A stretch of DNA of 64,000 nt, taken from NCBI RefSeq assembly GCF_000830005.1, contig NZ_CP010407.1, positions 1,965,001 to 2,029,000 on the forward strand. The letters are read 5' to 3'. The notes beneath the pieces are model-generated. The model saw only the letters and a list, made by a program, of their open reading frames with translations. It had not been told where the DNA came from and did no database searches. The position numbers and the translations under genes were made by a program. Source of the stretch: Streptomyces vietnamensis (GTDB lineage: Bacteria; Actinomycetota; Actinomycetes; Streptomycetales; Streptomycetaceae). Numbering within the stretch: the stretch's first letter is position 1; each line of letters begins with the position of its first letter. Positions 16,191 to 24,492 of the stretch are shown piece after piece.

Positions 16191-17408
16191 ATGAGCGCAT
16201 CGCAGACCTCAGACGTTCCCACCCTTCTCGTCAAGATCTTCGGGAAGGACCGTCCCGGGATCACCGCGGGACTCTTCGACACCCTCGCCGCCTACTCCGT
16301 CGACGTCGTGGACATCGAGCAGGTGGTCTCCCGCGGCCGCCTCGTCCTGTGCGCGCTCGTCACCGAGCCGACCGTCGCCTCGGCGGGCGAACTCAGGGCC
16401 ACCGTGCACAGCTGGGCCGAGTCGCTGAAGCTCCAGGCCGAGATCATCTCCGGCACGGGCGACAACCGTCCCCGTGGTGAGGGACGCTCGCACGTCACCG
16501 TGCTCGGCCACCCGCTCACCGCGGAGCAGACGGCGGCCATAGCGGCCAGGATCGCGGAGACCGGCGGCAACATCGACCGCATCTTCCGCCTCGCCAAGTA
16601 CCCGGTGACTGCGGTGGAGTTCGCCGTCTCGGGCTGCGAGACCGAGCCGCTGCGGACCGCGCTGGCCACCGAGGCGCACAGCGTCGGCGTCGACGTGGCC
16701 GTGGTCTCCGCCGGGCTGCACCGGCGGGCCCAGCGGCTCGTCGTCATGGACGTCGACTCGACCCTGATCCAGGACGAGGTGATCGAGCTCTTCGCCGCGC
16801 ACGCGGGCTGCGAGGACAAGGTCGCCGAGGTGACCGCGGCGGCGATGCGCGGTGAGCTGGACTTCGAGCAGTCGCTCCACGCGCGCGTGGAGCTGCTCGC
16901 CGGCCTCGACGCCTCGGTGGTCGACAAGGTCCGCGCCGAGGTGCGGCTGACGCCCGGCGCCCGGACCCTGATCCGTACGCTCAAGCGGCTCGGCTACCAG
17001 GTGGGTGTCGTCTCCGGCGGGTTCACGCAGGTCACCGACGATCTGAAGGAGCGGCTGGGGCTCGACTTCGCCTCGGCCAACACGCTGGAGATCGTGGACG
17101 GGAAGCTCACCGGGCGGGTCACCGGCGAGATCGTCGACCGGGCGGGCAAGGCGCGGCTGCTGCGCCGGTTCGCCTCGGAGGCGGGGGTGCCGCTGGCGCA
17201 GACGGTGGCGATCGGCGACGGGGCCAACGACCTGGACATGCTGAACGCGGCCGGGCTCGGGGTGGCGTTCAACGCGAAGCCGGTGGTGCGCCAGGCGGCC
17301 CACACGGCGGTGAACGTGCCGTTCCTGGACACCGTGCTGTACCTGCTCGGCATCACGCGCGAAGAGGTCGAGGCCGCGGACTTCGGCGAGGACGATCTGC
17401 CGCACTGA
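16191..17408 (+). CDS. serB: phosphoserine phosphatase
   Basis: A 405-residue enzyme catalysing the last step of serine synthesis. Residues 8-85 form an ACT domain (VKIFGKDRPGITAGLFDTL), with a second ACT-like segment at about 95-170. The HAD phosphatase domain begins with VVMDVDSTLIQDEVIELF (nucleophile Asp in DVDST, about 186). It continues with GVVSGGFTQV and the metal-binding GDGANDLDML. The ATG at 16191 was chosen because the ACT domain starts immediately after; the frame extends far upstream into the divergent FHA gene. The 220 bp before it hold the divergent promoters. ACT domains suggest feedback by an amino acid. Confidence 0.96.
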   Translation: MSASQTSDVPTLLVKIFGKDRPGITAGLFDTLAAYSVDVVDIEQVVSRGRLVLCALVTEPTVASAGELRATVHSWAESLKLQAEIISGTGDNRPRGEGRSHVTVLGHPLTAEQTAAIAARIAETGGNIDRIFRLAKYPVTAVEFAVSGCETEPLRTALATEAHSVGVDVAVVSAGLHRRAQRLVVMDVDSTLIQDEVIELFAAHAGCEDKVAEVTAAAMRGELDFEQSLHARVELLAGLDASVVDKVRAEVRLTPGARTLIRTLKRLGYQVGVVSGGFTQVTDDLKERLGLDFASANTLEIVDGKLTGRVTGEIVDRAGKARLLRRFASEAGVPLAQTVAIGDGANDLDMLNAAGLGVAFNAKPVVRQAAHTAVNVPFLDTVLYLLGITREEVEAADFGEDDLPH

Positions 17409-17424
17409 GCGGCGGGAGTACGGC

Positions 17425-17460
17425 GCAGGGCCCGGGTGTCGGACGACACCCGGGCCCTGC
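17425..17460. terminator. terminator after serB
   Basis: A 16-bp perfect stem GCAGGGCCCGGGTGTC / GACACCCGGGCCCTGC with a GGAC tetraloop, 16 nt after the serB stop. It can serve both convergent genes. Confidence 0.85.
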
Positions 17461-17461
17461 T

Positions 17462-17556
17462 GCGTACGGAGTCACGCGTACGGGATCAGGCGTACGGAGT
17501 CACGCGTACGGGATCAGGCGTACGGAATCATGCGTGCGGGGTCAGGCGTGCGGGGC
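17462..17556. repeat. 14-bp tandem repeat overlapping the 3' end of the SixA gene
   Basis: Six and a half copies of a 14-bp unit, GCGTACGGAGTCAC / GCGTACGGGATCAG, alternate and then degrade toward the coding end (GCGTGCGGGGTCAG). On the minus strand each unit carries a TGA. The phosphatase stop codon (17544-17542) lies inside the sixth unit, so the repeat forms both the last codons and the 3' flank of that gene. Confidence 0.85.
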
Positions 17557-18060
17557 CCAGAAGTCGACGAGCTTGCCCACTCCGTGCTCCACGGACTTCC
17601 AGGAGCCGTCGAAGGTGAGGACGGCGAAGGCGGAGGTCGGGAAGCCGCTGCGGTTCATCCGGGGCAGGAGGTCGCCCTCGGACTCGCCCGCGAGGGCGTC
17701 GGCGAGCGCGTGCATGCCGGGGTTGTGGCCGATGAGCAGGAGGTTGTTCACGGTGTCCGGGGTCTCGTTGACCAGGGCGATGAGCTCGCCGAGGGAGGCC
17801 TCGTACATCCGCTCCTCGTACACCGTCCTGGGGCGCACGGGCAGCTCGTGGACGGCCAGCTTCCACGTCTCGCGGGTGCGGAGGGCGGTCGAGCAGAGGG
17901 CCAGGTCGAAGGTGATGCCGCTGTCGGCGAGCTTGCGGCCGGCCACCGGGGCGTCCTTGCGGCCTCGCTCGGCGAGGGGTCGCTCGTGGTCGGACTCGTC
18001 GTTCCAGTCTGCCTTCGCGTGCCGGAGGAGCACGATGCTGCGGGGTGTATCGACGCTCAT
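17542..18060 (-). CDS. SixA-type histidine phosphatase
   Basis: A 172-residue histidine phosphatase-superfamily enzyme. The RHG-type motif is LLRHAKADW at about 12-20 with the phospho-accepting His. HERPLAERGRKDA follows at about 27, CSTALRTRETW near 55, and the second catalytic His is in LIGHNPGMH near 112. E. coli SixA dephosphorylates phosphohistidine on PTS or HPt proteins; the actinobacterial target is not known. The last codons lie in a 14-bp tandem repeat (see 17462-17556), so the C-terminus FWAPHA may vary between strains. The ATG at 18060 immediately precedes the conserved first strand. Confidence 0.9.
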   Translation of the reverse strand: MSVDTPRSIVLLRHAKADWNDESDHERPLAERGRKDAPVAGRKLADSGITFDLALCSTALRTRETWKLAVHELPVRPRTVYEERMYEASLGELIALVNETPDTVNNLLLIGHNPGMHALADALAGESEGDLLPRMNRSGFPTSAFAVLTFDGSWKSVEHGVGKLVDFWAPHA

Positions 18061-18095
18061 GGTCCACAGCTTCGCACGAAACAGGCCACTCCGAC

Positions 18096-18299
18096 TCAGA
18101 GAGGGAGGGTTTGCCAGAGGTGCTCCAGGACCCGGCCGACCGCGAGCTCACCCGTGGTCGCCTGCGCCCCACCCGACCCGGCCATGAGCACCAGGAGGGC
18201 GAGGAAGGCGGCGGCAGGGAGGGCGAGGGCCCACCAGGGCAGCCGGGTGTCGACGCCGGTGGTCGTGGTCCGGATGCCGGGGTGCGTGGGGGCCGACAT
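18096..18299 (-). CDS. small single-span membrane protein
   Basis: A 67-residue protein. It has a Thr/Pro-rich N-terminus (MSAPTHPGIRTTTTGVDTR), one clear membrane helix (WALALPAAAFLALLVLMAG, residues 22-40), and a short extracytoplasmic or cytoplasmic tail. The ATG at 18299 has GGAGG six bases upstream and is preferred over the GTG at 18344. It probably belongs with the upstream minus-strand MFS unit, but the 136-bp gap at 18300-18435 leaves room for its own promoter. I do not recognise a family. Confidence 0.7.
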   Translation of the reverse strand: MSAPTHPGIRTTTTGVDTRLPWWALALPAAAFLALLVLMAGSGGAQATTGELAVGRVLEHLWQTLPL

Positions 18300-18435
18300 G
18301 GCCGCCTCCGTGGGTGAGTTCCGTGCTTTCGCCGTTGTCACCAACGTACGGATCGCGCGTCCTCCGGCCCATCAGGTGATCCACCCACTTCACCCTGAGG
18401 TCCGCCCCCTAGGGGATGCGGGGGTTGTCCCCAGC

Positions 18436-18552
18436 TCAGGGGGAGGCGAAGGAGGCGATGACGGCGATGACGACCGTGATGCCGAGCATCGCGCCGAGCA
18501 CGAGGAGCAGCTTCTTCTGGCCGTTCTGGGGATTGGGTTCGAGGACTGGCAT
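18436..18552 (-). CDS. transporter-associated small membrane protein (SGM_5486 type)
   Basis: Only 38 residues: a short polar head MPVLEPNPQNGQKK, then a single hydrophobic span LLLVLGAMLGITVVIAVIASF. It begins 17 bp after the stop of the MFS gene on the same strand. I recall this small protein being annotated across Streptomyces next to MFS transporters as a transporter-associated protein. The tight linkage and conserved charged-then-hydrophobic layout support a subunit or stabiliser role, but no function is shown. Confidence 0.75.
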   Translation of the reverse strand: MPVLEPNPQNGQKKLLLVLGAMLGITVVIAVIASFASP

Positions 18553-18569
18553 GGGAACAGTCTCGCATC

Positions 18570-19847
18570 TCAGCATTCGTCCTCGACCGTCCGGTCCCGG
18601 CCGGCCAGGGTTCCGACGATCATCTGCGGCACCATCAGTCCGCCCATGAGCACGACGGGCAGTCCCCAGCCGCCGCTGTGCTGGTAGAGCACGCCGACGA
18701 GGAGGGGGCCGGGGATCGAGATCAGGTAGCCGACGCTCTGCGCGAAGGCGGAGAGCCGGACGACGCCGGCGCCGGTGCGCGAGCGCATGCCGATCATCGT
18801 GAGGGCGAGCGGGAAGGAGCAGTTGGAGACGCCGAGGAGCACCGCCCAGACCCAGGCCCCGGAGGCGGGGGCGAGGAAGAGTCCGGTGTAGCCGGTGAGT
18901 CCGCACAGGCCGAGGGCGACGACGATCGGGCCCTGGTTCTTCATGCGGGTCGCGAGGCGGGGGATGACGAAGGCGAGCGGGACGCCCATGACCATGGTGA
19001 CGGCGAGGAGCACGCCCGCGGTGGTGGCGGGGACGCCGGCGTCGCGGAAGATCTGCGGCATCCAGCCCATGGTGATGTAGGCGCCGGTGGCCTGGAGGCC
19101 GAAGAAGACGCCGAGCGCCCAGGCGGTGCGGCTGCGGGTGATGCGCGGCGCGGGGGCCTGTGACGCCGGGGCCTGCGGTGCCGCTTCCGGGGTCGCCGTG
19201 AGGGCCGTGTCGCTGCCCCGGTCGCGCAGGAACGGGATCCAGGGCAGGACGGCGAGCGCGGCGAGGACCGCCCAGACGCCGAGGCCGAGGCGCCAGTCGC
19301 CGCCGAGGGCGTCGGTCATGGGGACGGTCGCGGCCGCGGCGATGGAGGTGCCGAGGGCGAGCGCCATGGAGTAGAGGCCGGTCATGCTGCCGACGCGGTC
19401 GGGGAAGTACCGCTTGACGATGACGGGCATCAGGACGTTGCTGACGGCGATGCCCATGAGGGCGAGGGCGCTGGCGGCGAGGAAGGCGGCGGTGCCGGTC
19501 GCGAAGGGCCTCAGGACGAGGCCGGTGAAGATCGCGGCCATGCCCGCGCAGACGACGGCGGCGGGGCCGAAGCGGCGGGCGAGGCGGGGGGCGGTGATGC
19601 CGAAGACCGCGAAGCAGAGCGGGGGGACGGAGGTGAGGACGCCGGCGACGCTGCCGCTCATGTGGAGGTCTTCGCTGACCTCTTCGAGGAGGGCGCCGAG
19701 GCTGGTGATGGCGGGGCGCAGGTTGAGGGCGGCCAGGACGAGTCCGACGGCGACGAGGCCGAGGGGCCAGCGGCGTGCCGAGGCCGGTTGTGCGCTGTTT
19801 TCCGCCGGTCGTGCGGCAAGGTCGAGGGTCTTCGGCTCGTCAGGCAT
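18570..19847 (-). CDS. MFS transporter (CynX/NimT family)
   Basis: A 425-residue major-facilitator protein with twelve predicted spans split by a Pro/Ala/Gln-rich central loop (about 218-238). The N-terminal AALNLRPAITSLGALLEE block is characteristic of the CynX/NimT (cyanate / 2-nitroimidazole) branch, and RRFGP after span 2 is the MFS loop motif. It sits head-to-head with a FadR-type regulator (19921), with an inverted repeat between them, so it is probably controlled by that regulator. The 38-residue partner follows 17 bp downstream. The substrate is unknown; efflux of a small organic anion is the likeliest role. Confidence 0.88.
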   Translation of the reverse strand: MPDEPKTLDLAARPAENSAQPASARRWPLGLVAVGLVLAALNLRPAITSLGALLEEVSEDLHMSGSVAGVLTSVPPLCFAVFGITAPRLARRFGPAAVVCAGMAAIFTGLVLRPFATGTAAFLAASALALMGIAVSNVLMPVIVKRYFPDRVGSMTGLYSMALALGTSIAAAATVPMTDALGGDWRLGLGVWAVLAALAVLPWIPFLRDRGSDTALTATPEAAPQAPASQAPAPRITRSRTAWALGVFFGLQATGAYITMGWMPQIFRDAGVPATTAGVLLAVTMVMGVPLAFVIPRLATRMKNQGPIVVALGLCGLTGYTGLFLAPASGAWVWAVLLGVSNCSFPLALTMIGMRSRTGAGVVRLSAFAQSVGYLISIPGPLLVGVLYQHSGGWGLPVVLMGGLMVPQMIVGTLAGRDRTVEDEC

Positions 19848-19872
19848 GAGGCCATCATAGAATCATGGGATG

Positions 19873-19896
19873 ATTGGTTGTCCAATCTCGAACCAA
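19873..19896. promoter_or_regulatory. inverted-repeat operator between MFS and FadR-type genes
   Basis: TTGGTT (19874-19879) and AACCAA (19891-19896) are inverted around 11 bp, and a second perfect repeat ATTGG-N4-CCAAT (19873-19886) overlaps the left arm. This AT-rich block sits in the 73-bp gap between divergent start codons, the expected position for a FadR/GntR operator (TGGT..ACCA-type half-sites). Confidence 0.55.
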
Positions 19897-19920
19897 CTTG
19901 AACTCATGGGAAGGCGTTCC

Positions 19921-20685
19921 ATGGCCCTCGGTCACCCCCGGCGCACCGGTCTCTCCGATCAGGTGATCGCCGAGCTGCGGAACCAGATCACCTCCGGCGA
20001 GTGGCCCGTGGGTTCGCGCATCCCGACCGAACCCGAACTGGTCGAGCAGCTGGGCGTCGCCCGCAACACGGTCCGCGAGGCGGTCCGCGCGCTCGCGCAC
20101 AACGGCCTGCTCGACATCCGCCAGGGCTCGGGGACGTACGTCGTCGCCACCAGCGAGCTGGCGGGCGTGATGCACCGGCGCTTCGCCGGCTCCGACCCCC
20201 GGCACGTCGCCGAGCTGCGCTCGACCCTCGAGTCCGCCGCGGCCCGGTTCGCGGCCGGGCGGCGCACCGAGCGGGACCTGAAGCAGCTGGACGCCCTGCT
20301 CGGGCGCCGCGAGGAGGCGTGGGAGTCCGGGGACGCGGAGCGGTTCGTGACGGCCGACTCGGCCTTCCACCACGCGGTCGTCGCCGCCTCGGGCAACGAG
20401 GTGCTGACGGAGCTCTACGCGGACCTGGGCGATCTGCTGCGGGACTGGCTGCGCGACGACGTGGGGCAGGTGCTGCGGCCGGAGAACCACATGGACCACG
20501 CGCGCCTGGTGGACGCGATCCGCGGGGGCGATGCCGAGCGGGCCGGCACGGAGGCGGCCGGCTACGCCTTCATGTGCCTCAGGAGCCCCGTACCGGAAGC
20601 GGACCCGGCGCAGGAAGCGAGTCCCCTACCGGAGGAGATCCGGGAGCGGGGGAAGCAGGAGCCGGATCCGCCGGCTCGTGCGTGA
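19921..20685 (+). CDS. FadR-subfamily GntR transcriptional regulator
   Basis: A 254-residue regulator. The winged helix-turn-helix at about 8-75 has LSDQVIAELRNQI, RIPTEPELVEQLGVARNTVREAVRAL and IRQGSGTYV. An all-alpha FCD ligand domain at about 88-225 has SAFHHAVVAASGN and the metal- or acid-binding His in DHARLVDAI. FCD domains bind carboxylate metabolites. The ATG at 19921 has GGGAAGG six bases upstream; two in-frame ATGs further up lie in the operator region. Its last 107 bp overlap the convergent secreted-protein gene at 20579-21040. The tail (from about 220) is Pro/Glu-rich and poorly conserved-looking. Confidence 0.92.
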   Translation: MALGHPRRTGLSDQVIAELRNQITSGEWPVGSRIPTEPELVEQLGVARNTVREAVRALAHNGLLDIRQGSGTYVVATSELAGVMHRRFAGSDPRHVAELRSTLESAAARFAAGRRTERDLKQLDALLGRREEAWESGDAERFVTADSAFHHAVVAASGNEVLTELYADLGDLLRDWLRDDVGQVLRPENHMDHARLVDAIRGGDAERAGTEAAGYAFMCLRSPVPEADPAQEASPLPEEIRERGKQEPDPPARA

Positions 20686-21040
20686 CCCAGGCGGACCGGA
20701 CCTCTTTCCAGCAACGGCCGGTGACCTGGGCGTAGTCGGCGGGTCCGACCTCCACGGGGGCGCTGTCGGTGTCGACGTCCCACCAGCGGTCGCACTCGAC
20801 GTGGAGGCGGATCCGGTCGGTGCGGGGGTAGGGGTTGCCGCAGTGGGCGGTGACGCGGGAGCCCTCGACGACGGTGCGGCAGGAGGCTCCGAAGTTCTCC
20901 GGCTCCTCGGTCGCCGGGGCGGTGACGGGGAGCTCCTCGGTGGGGGCGGGAGCGGCCCGTACCTCGGCGGCGACGGCTGTCCCGGTGATCAGAACGGCGA
21001 CGGAGGCGATCGCCCCGAAGCCGTGACGTATCGCGCGCAT
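20579..21040 (-). CDS. secreted protein of unknown function
   Basis: A 153-residue protein. It has a signal peptide (MRAIRHGFGAIASVAVLITGTAVA, cleavage about residue 25-30), a short Pro/Ala/Thr linker, then a compact domain with Cys at about 53, 67, 83 and 108 (ASCRTVV, AHCGNPY, VECDRWW, GRCWKEV) that could form two disulfides. It ends in a Pro-rich tail. The 3' end overlaps the convergent FadR-type gene by 107 bp, and the Pro-rich tail is exactly the overlapped part, so that end may be less constrained. No known family recognised. Confidence 0.75.
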   Translation of the reverse strand: MRAIRHGFGAIASVAVLITGTAVAAEVRAAPAPTEELPVTAPATEEPENFGASCRTVVEGSRVTAHCGNPYPRTDRIRLHVECDRWWDVDTDSAPVEVGPADYAQVTGRCWKEVRSAWVTHEPADPAPASPAPGSPPVGDSLPAPGPLPVRGS

Positions 21041-21137
21041 GCCCGTACCTCCTCCCCATCAGCAGCAGAACATCACGCTCTGCACCAGTCTGGGGTCGTT
21101 CGGGCTACTTTTCGACCCGTGCAGGAGTTGCGGAACG

Positions 21138-21183
21138 GCGAGGGCCGTGTGTCCGTCCCGGAGGACGGGCACACGGCCCTCGC
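21138..21183 (-). terminator. terminator after fabI
   Basis: A 21-bp stem with one T-G wobble (GCGAGGGCCGTGTG plus CCGTCC arms) and a CGGA tetraloop, followed on the minus strand by moderately AT-rich sequence. It ends the fabG-fabI unit. Confidence 0.8.
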
Positions 21184-21200
21184 CTTGCTGTGGGGAGCGG

Positions 21201-21977
21201 TTACGCGCCGATGGCGTGCAGACCGCCGTCGACGTGGATGATCTCGCCCGTGGTCTTCGGGAACCAGTCCGAGAGCAGCGCGACGATGCCGCGGCCGGCC
21301 GGCTCCGGGTCCGCGAGGTCCCACTCCAGCGGGGAGCGGGTGTCCCAGACCGAGGCCAGCTCGCCGAAGCCCGGGATGGACTTCGCGGCCATGGAGCCGA
21401 GCGGGCCCGCCGAGATCAGGTTGCAGCGGATGTTCTGCTTGCCGAGGTCGCGCGCCATGTAGCGGCTGGTGGCCTCCAGGGCGGCCTTGGCCGGGCCCAT
21501 CCAGTCGTACTGCGGCCAGGCGAACTGCGCGTCGAAGGTCAGGCCGACGACCGAACCGCCCTCGGACATCAGCGGCAGCAGCGCCATCGTCAGCGACTTC
21601 AGGGAGAAGGCGGAGACGTGCATGGCGGTGGCCACGGACTCGAACGGCGTGTTCAGGAAGTTGCCGCCGAGCGCGTCCTGCGGCGCGAAGCCGATGGAGT
21701 GCACGATGCCGTCGAGGCGGTCGCCCAGGTGCTCGCGGACCTGGCCCTCCAGGCGGGCGAGGTGCTCGTCGTTGGAGACGTCGAGCTCCAGGACCTTCAC
21801 CTTGTCGGGGTGGGGCAGCTTCTTGGCGATGCGCTCGGTCAGCGTCGGCCGGGGCCAGGCGGTGAGGATGATCTCCGCACCCTGCTCCTGGGCCAGCTTC
21901 GCGGCGTGGAAGGCGATGGAGGACTCCATCAGCACACCGGTGATGAGGATGCGCTTGCCCTCGAGAATTCCGCTCAT
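21201..21977 (-). CDS. fabI: enoyl-[acyl-carrier-protein] reductase (NADH)
   Basis: A 258-residue FabI/InhA enzyme that completes each fatty-acid elongation cycle. The first strand reads GILEGKRILITGVLMESSIAFHAA, the InhA-type NADH site (GVLMESSIA in place of GxxxGxG). The catalytic Tyr/Lys pair is in YDWMGPAKAALE, and VDGGLHAIGA closes the fold. It begins 5 bp after fabG ends, so the two are co-transcribed and work on successive steps (keto reduction, then enoyl reduction). It is closer to InhA than to E. coli FabI at the Y-x6-K motif, so it is a likely triclosan/isoniazid-class target. Confidence 0.96.
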   Translation of the reverse strand: MSGILEGKRILITGVLMESSIAFHAAKLAQEQGAEIILTAWPRPTLTERIAKKLPHPDKVKVLELDVSNDEHLARLEGQVREHLGDRLDGIVHSIGFAPQDALGGNFLNTPFESVATAMHVSAFSLKSLTMALLPLMSEGGSVVGLTFDAQFAWPQYDWMGPAKAALEATSRYMARDLGKQNIRCNLISAGPLGSMAAKSIPGFGELASVWDTRSPLEWDLADPEPAGRGIVALLSDWFPKTTGEIIHVDGGLHAIGA

Positions 21978-21982
21978 GGTGA

Positions 21983-22702
21983 TCAGTGACCCATGCCCAA
22001 TCCGCCGTCAACCGGGATGACGGCTCCAGTGATGTACGAGGCGTCGTCGGAGGCGAGGAACTTCACCGCCGCGGCGATCTCCTCCGGCTGCGCGTAACGG
22101 CCCAGCGGCACCTGCGACACGATGCCCGCGCGCTGCTCGTCGGTGAGCACCGCGGTCATGTCGGTGTCGACGAAGCCGGGGGCGACGACGTTGAAGGTGA
22201 TGTTGCGCGAGCCGAGCTCACGCGCGAGGGAGCGGGCGAAACCGACCAGGCCGGCCTTGGAGGCGGCGTAGTTGGCCTGGCCCGCGGAGCCCAGCAGACC
22301 GACGACCGAGGAGATCAGGACGACGCGGCCCTTCTTGGCGCGCAGCATCCCGCGGTTGGCGCGCTTGACGACCCGGAAGGTGCCGGTGAGGTTGGTGTCG
22401 AGGACGGACGTGAAGTCCTCCTCGGTCATGCGCATGAGGAGCTGGTCCTTCGTCACGCCGGCGTTGGCCACGAGGACCTCCACCGGACCGTGCTTCTCCT
22501 CGATCTCCTTGTAGGCCGTCTCCACCTGCTCCGCGTCGGTGATGTCGCACTTGACGGGAAGGCAGCCGAGCTCGACCAGGGCGGCCGGGGGCTCGCCGGA
22601 GCGGTACGTGATCGCGACCTTGTCGCCGGCCTCGGCGAACGCGCGGGCGATGGCGAGGCCGATGCCCCGGTTTCCTCCGGTGACGAGAACCGAGCGGCTC
22701 AA
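21983..22702 (-). CDS. fabG: 3-oxoacyl-[acyl-carrier-protein] reductase
   Basis: A 239-residue SDR reductase of type II fatty-acid synthesis. It has VTGGNRGIGLAIA at the N-terminus, the LVANAGVTKDQLLMRM block, catalytic Ser in ISSVVGLLG, and YAASKAG with Tyr/Lys; PVDGGLGMGH closes it. The TTG at 22702 (product MSRSVLVTGG) is preferred over in-frame ATG codons further upstream because the Rossmann strand starts at residue 3 and AAAGGG lies upstream. An unusual TTG start on a housekeeping gene may tune its level. It is followed after 5 bp by fabI. Confidence 0.95.
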   Translation of the reverse strand: MSRSVLVTGGNRGIGLAIARAFAEAGDKVAITYRSGEPPAALVELGCLPVKCDITDAEQVETAYKEIEEKHGPVEVLVANAGVTKDQLLMRMTEEDFTSVLDTNLTGTFRVVKRANRGMLRAKKGRVVLISSVVGLLGSAGQANYAASKAGLVGFARSLARELGSRNITFNVVAPGFVDTDMTAVLTDEQRAGIVSQVPLGRYAQPEEIAAAVKFLASDDASYITGAVIPVDGGLGMGH

Positions 22703-22968
22703 CGGATCACCCTTTCGATAGCGGTCTGGTAGCCGAAAACCTATCGGTATCGCCCCCGACATGAGGAATCGACCTCCCACAGTGGCGTACGGGCGTCACT
22801 GTCGGATCCCTACAGCTCGGGGCCGGTACGGGGCGGGTCGCCCCTCCCCGGAGGGAAGGGTTCCACCCGGGGTGCTCCCCAATGCGCCGACTCGGCCGCC
22901 CGTCCCGTGATTGACTTCCGGGGCAGTTTCAGACCGCTGTCTTCCGATCGCCGAGAGCGAGGCCGCTC

Positions 22969-24492
22969 GTGGTCCATCAGATCGACCCTTCGTTCGTCGC
23001 GCTGCCGTTGCGGGCGCTCGCCGACGCGGCGCTCGCCCGAGCGCGCGCGCTGGGTGCCGAGCACGCGGACTTCCGCCTGGAGCGGGTGCGCAGCGCCTCG
23101 TGGCGGCTGCGCGACGCCAAACCGTCCGGTTCCTCGGACACCACGGACCTCGGCTACGCGGTGCGGGTGGTGCACGGCGGGGCCTGGGGCTTCGCGTCCG
23201 GCGTCGACCTGACGATGGACGGGGCCGCGCGGGTCGCCTCGCAGGCGGTCGCCATGGCCAAGCTGTCGGCGAAGGTGATCGCGGCGGCGGGCTCGGACGA
23301 GCGCGTGGAGCTGGCCGAGGAGCCGGTGCACGCCGAGAAGACGTGGGTCTCCTCGTACGAGATCGATCCGTTCTCCGTCCCCGCCGAGGAGAAGAGCGCG
23401 CTGCTCGCCGACTGGAGCGCGCGGCTGCTCGGGGCGGAGGGCGTGGCGCACGTGGACGCCTCGCTGCTCACCGTCCACGAGAACAAGTTCTACGCGGACA
23501 CGGCCGGCACCGTGACCACCCAGCAGCGCGTCCGGCTGCACCCGCAGCTCACGGCCGTCGCCGTGGACGAGACGACCGGCGAGTTCGACTCGATGCGGAC
23601 GATCGCGCCGCCGGTCGGGCGTGGCTGGGAGTACCTGACGGGGACCGGCTGGGACTGGGACAAGGAGCTCGACGAGATCCCGGGGCTGCTCGCCGAGAAG
23701 ATGCGGGCGCCGAGCGTGGAGGCGGGCCGGTACGACCTGGTCGTGGACCCGTCGAACCTGTGGCTGACGATCCACGAGTCCATCGGGCACGCCACCGAGC
23801 TGGACCGGGCGCTGGGCTACGAGGCGGCGTACGCGGGCACCTCGTTCGCCACCTTCGACCAGCTGGGCAAGCTGGCGTACGGCTCCTCGATCATGAACGT
23901 GACGGGTGACCGGACCGCCGAGCACGGTCTCGCCACCGTCGGCTTCGACGACGAGGGCGTCGAGGCGCAGAGCTGGGACCTGGTGAAGGACGGCACGCTC
24001 GTCGGCTACCAGCTGGACCGGCGGATCGCGAAGCTCACGGGCCTCGGCCGGTCGAACGGCTGCGCCTTCGCGGACTCCCCCGCGCACGTGCCGGTGCAGC
24101 GGATGGCGAACGTCTCGCTCCAGCCGGACCCGGGCGGTCTGTCGACGGAGGACCTGATCGGGGGCGTGGAGCGGGGCATCTACGTGGTCGGCGACCGGTC
24201 CTGGTCGATCGACATGCAGCGCTACAACTTCCAGTTCACCGGTCAGCGCTTCTTCCGCATCGAGAACGGCCGGCTCGCCGGGCAGCTGCGGGACGTGGCG
24301 TACCAGGCGACGACCACCGACTTCTGGGGCTCCATGGAGCAGGTCGGCGGCCCGCAGACGTACGTGCTCGGTGGCGCCTTCAACTGCGGCAAGGCCCAGC
24401 CGGGCCAGGTCGCCGCCGTCTCGCACGGCTGCCCGTCCGCCCTCTTCCGGGGCGTCAACATCCTGAACACGACGCAGGAGGCCGGTCGATGA
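22969..24492 (+). CDS. tldD: TldD-family metalloprotease subunit
   Basis: A 507-residue PmbA/TldD-family protein. The zinc motif HESIGHATE is at residues 269-274 onward (His269, His273-type site with Glu270 as base). TldD forms a heterodimer with TldE that digests unfolded peptides in a central cavity; in other bacteria it matures RiPP antibiotics such as microcin B17 and degrades CcdA. The GTG at 22969 has GAGAGCGAGG upstream. A TTGACT hexamer at 22911-22916 is a likely -35. The stop overlaps the TldE start (ATGA), so subunits are translated together. No RiPP precursor is visible nearby. Confidence 0.95.
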   Translation: MVHQIDPSFVALPLRALADAALARARALGAEHADFRLERVRSASWRLRDAKPSGSSDTTDLGYAVRVVHGGAWGFASGVDLTMDGAARVASQAVAMAKLSAKVIAAAGSDERVELAEEPVHAEKTWVSSYEIDPFSVPAEEKSALLADWSARLLGAEGVAHVDASLLTVHENKFYADTAGTVTTQQRVRLHPQLTAVAVDETTGEFDSMRTIAPPVGRGWEYLTGTGWDWDKELDEIPGLLAEKMRAPSVEAGRYDLVVDPSNLWLTIHESIGHATELDRALGYEAAYAGTSFATFDQLGKLAYGSSIMNVTGDRTAEHGLATVGFDDEGVEAQSWDLVKDGTLVGYQLDRRIAKLTGLGRSNGCAFADSPAHVPVQRMANVSLQPDPGGLSTEDLIGGVERGIYVVGDRSWSIDMQRYNFQFTGQRFFRIENGRLAGQLRDVAYQATTTDFWGSMEQVGGPQTYVLGGAFNCGKAQPGQVAAVSHGCPSALFRGVNILNTTQEAGR

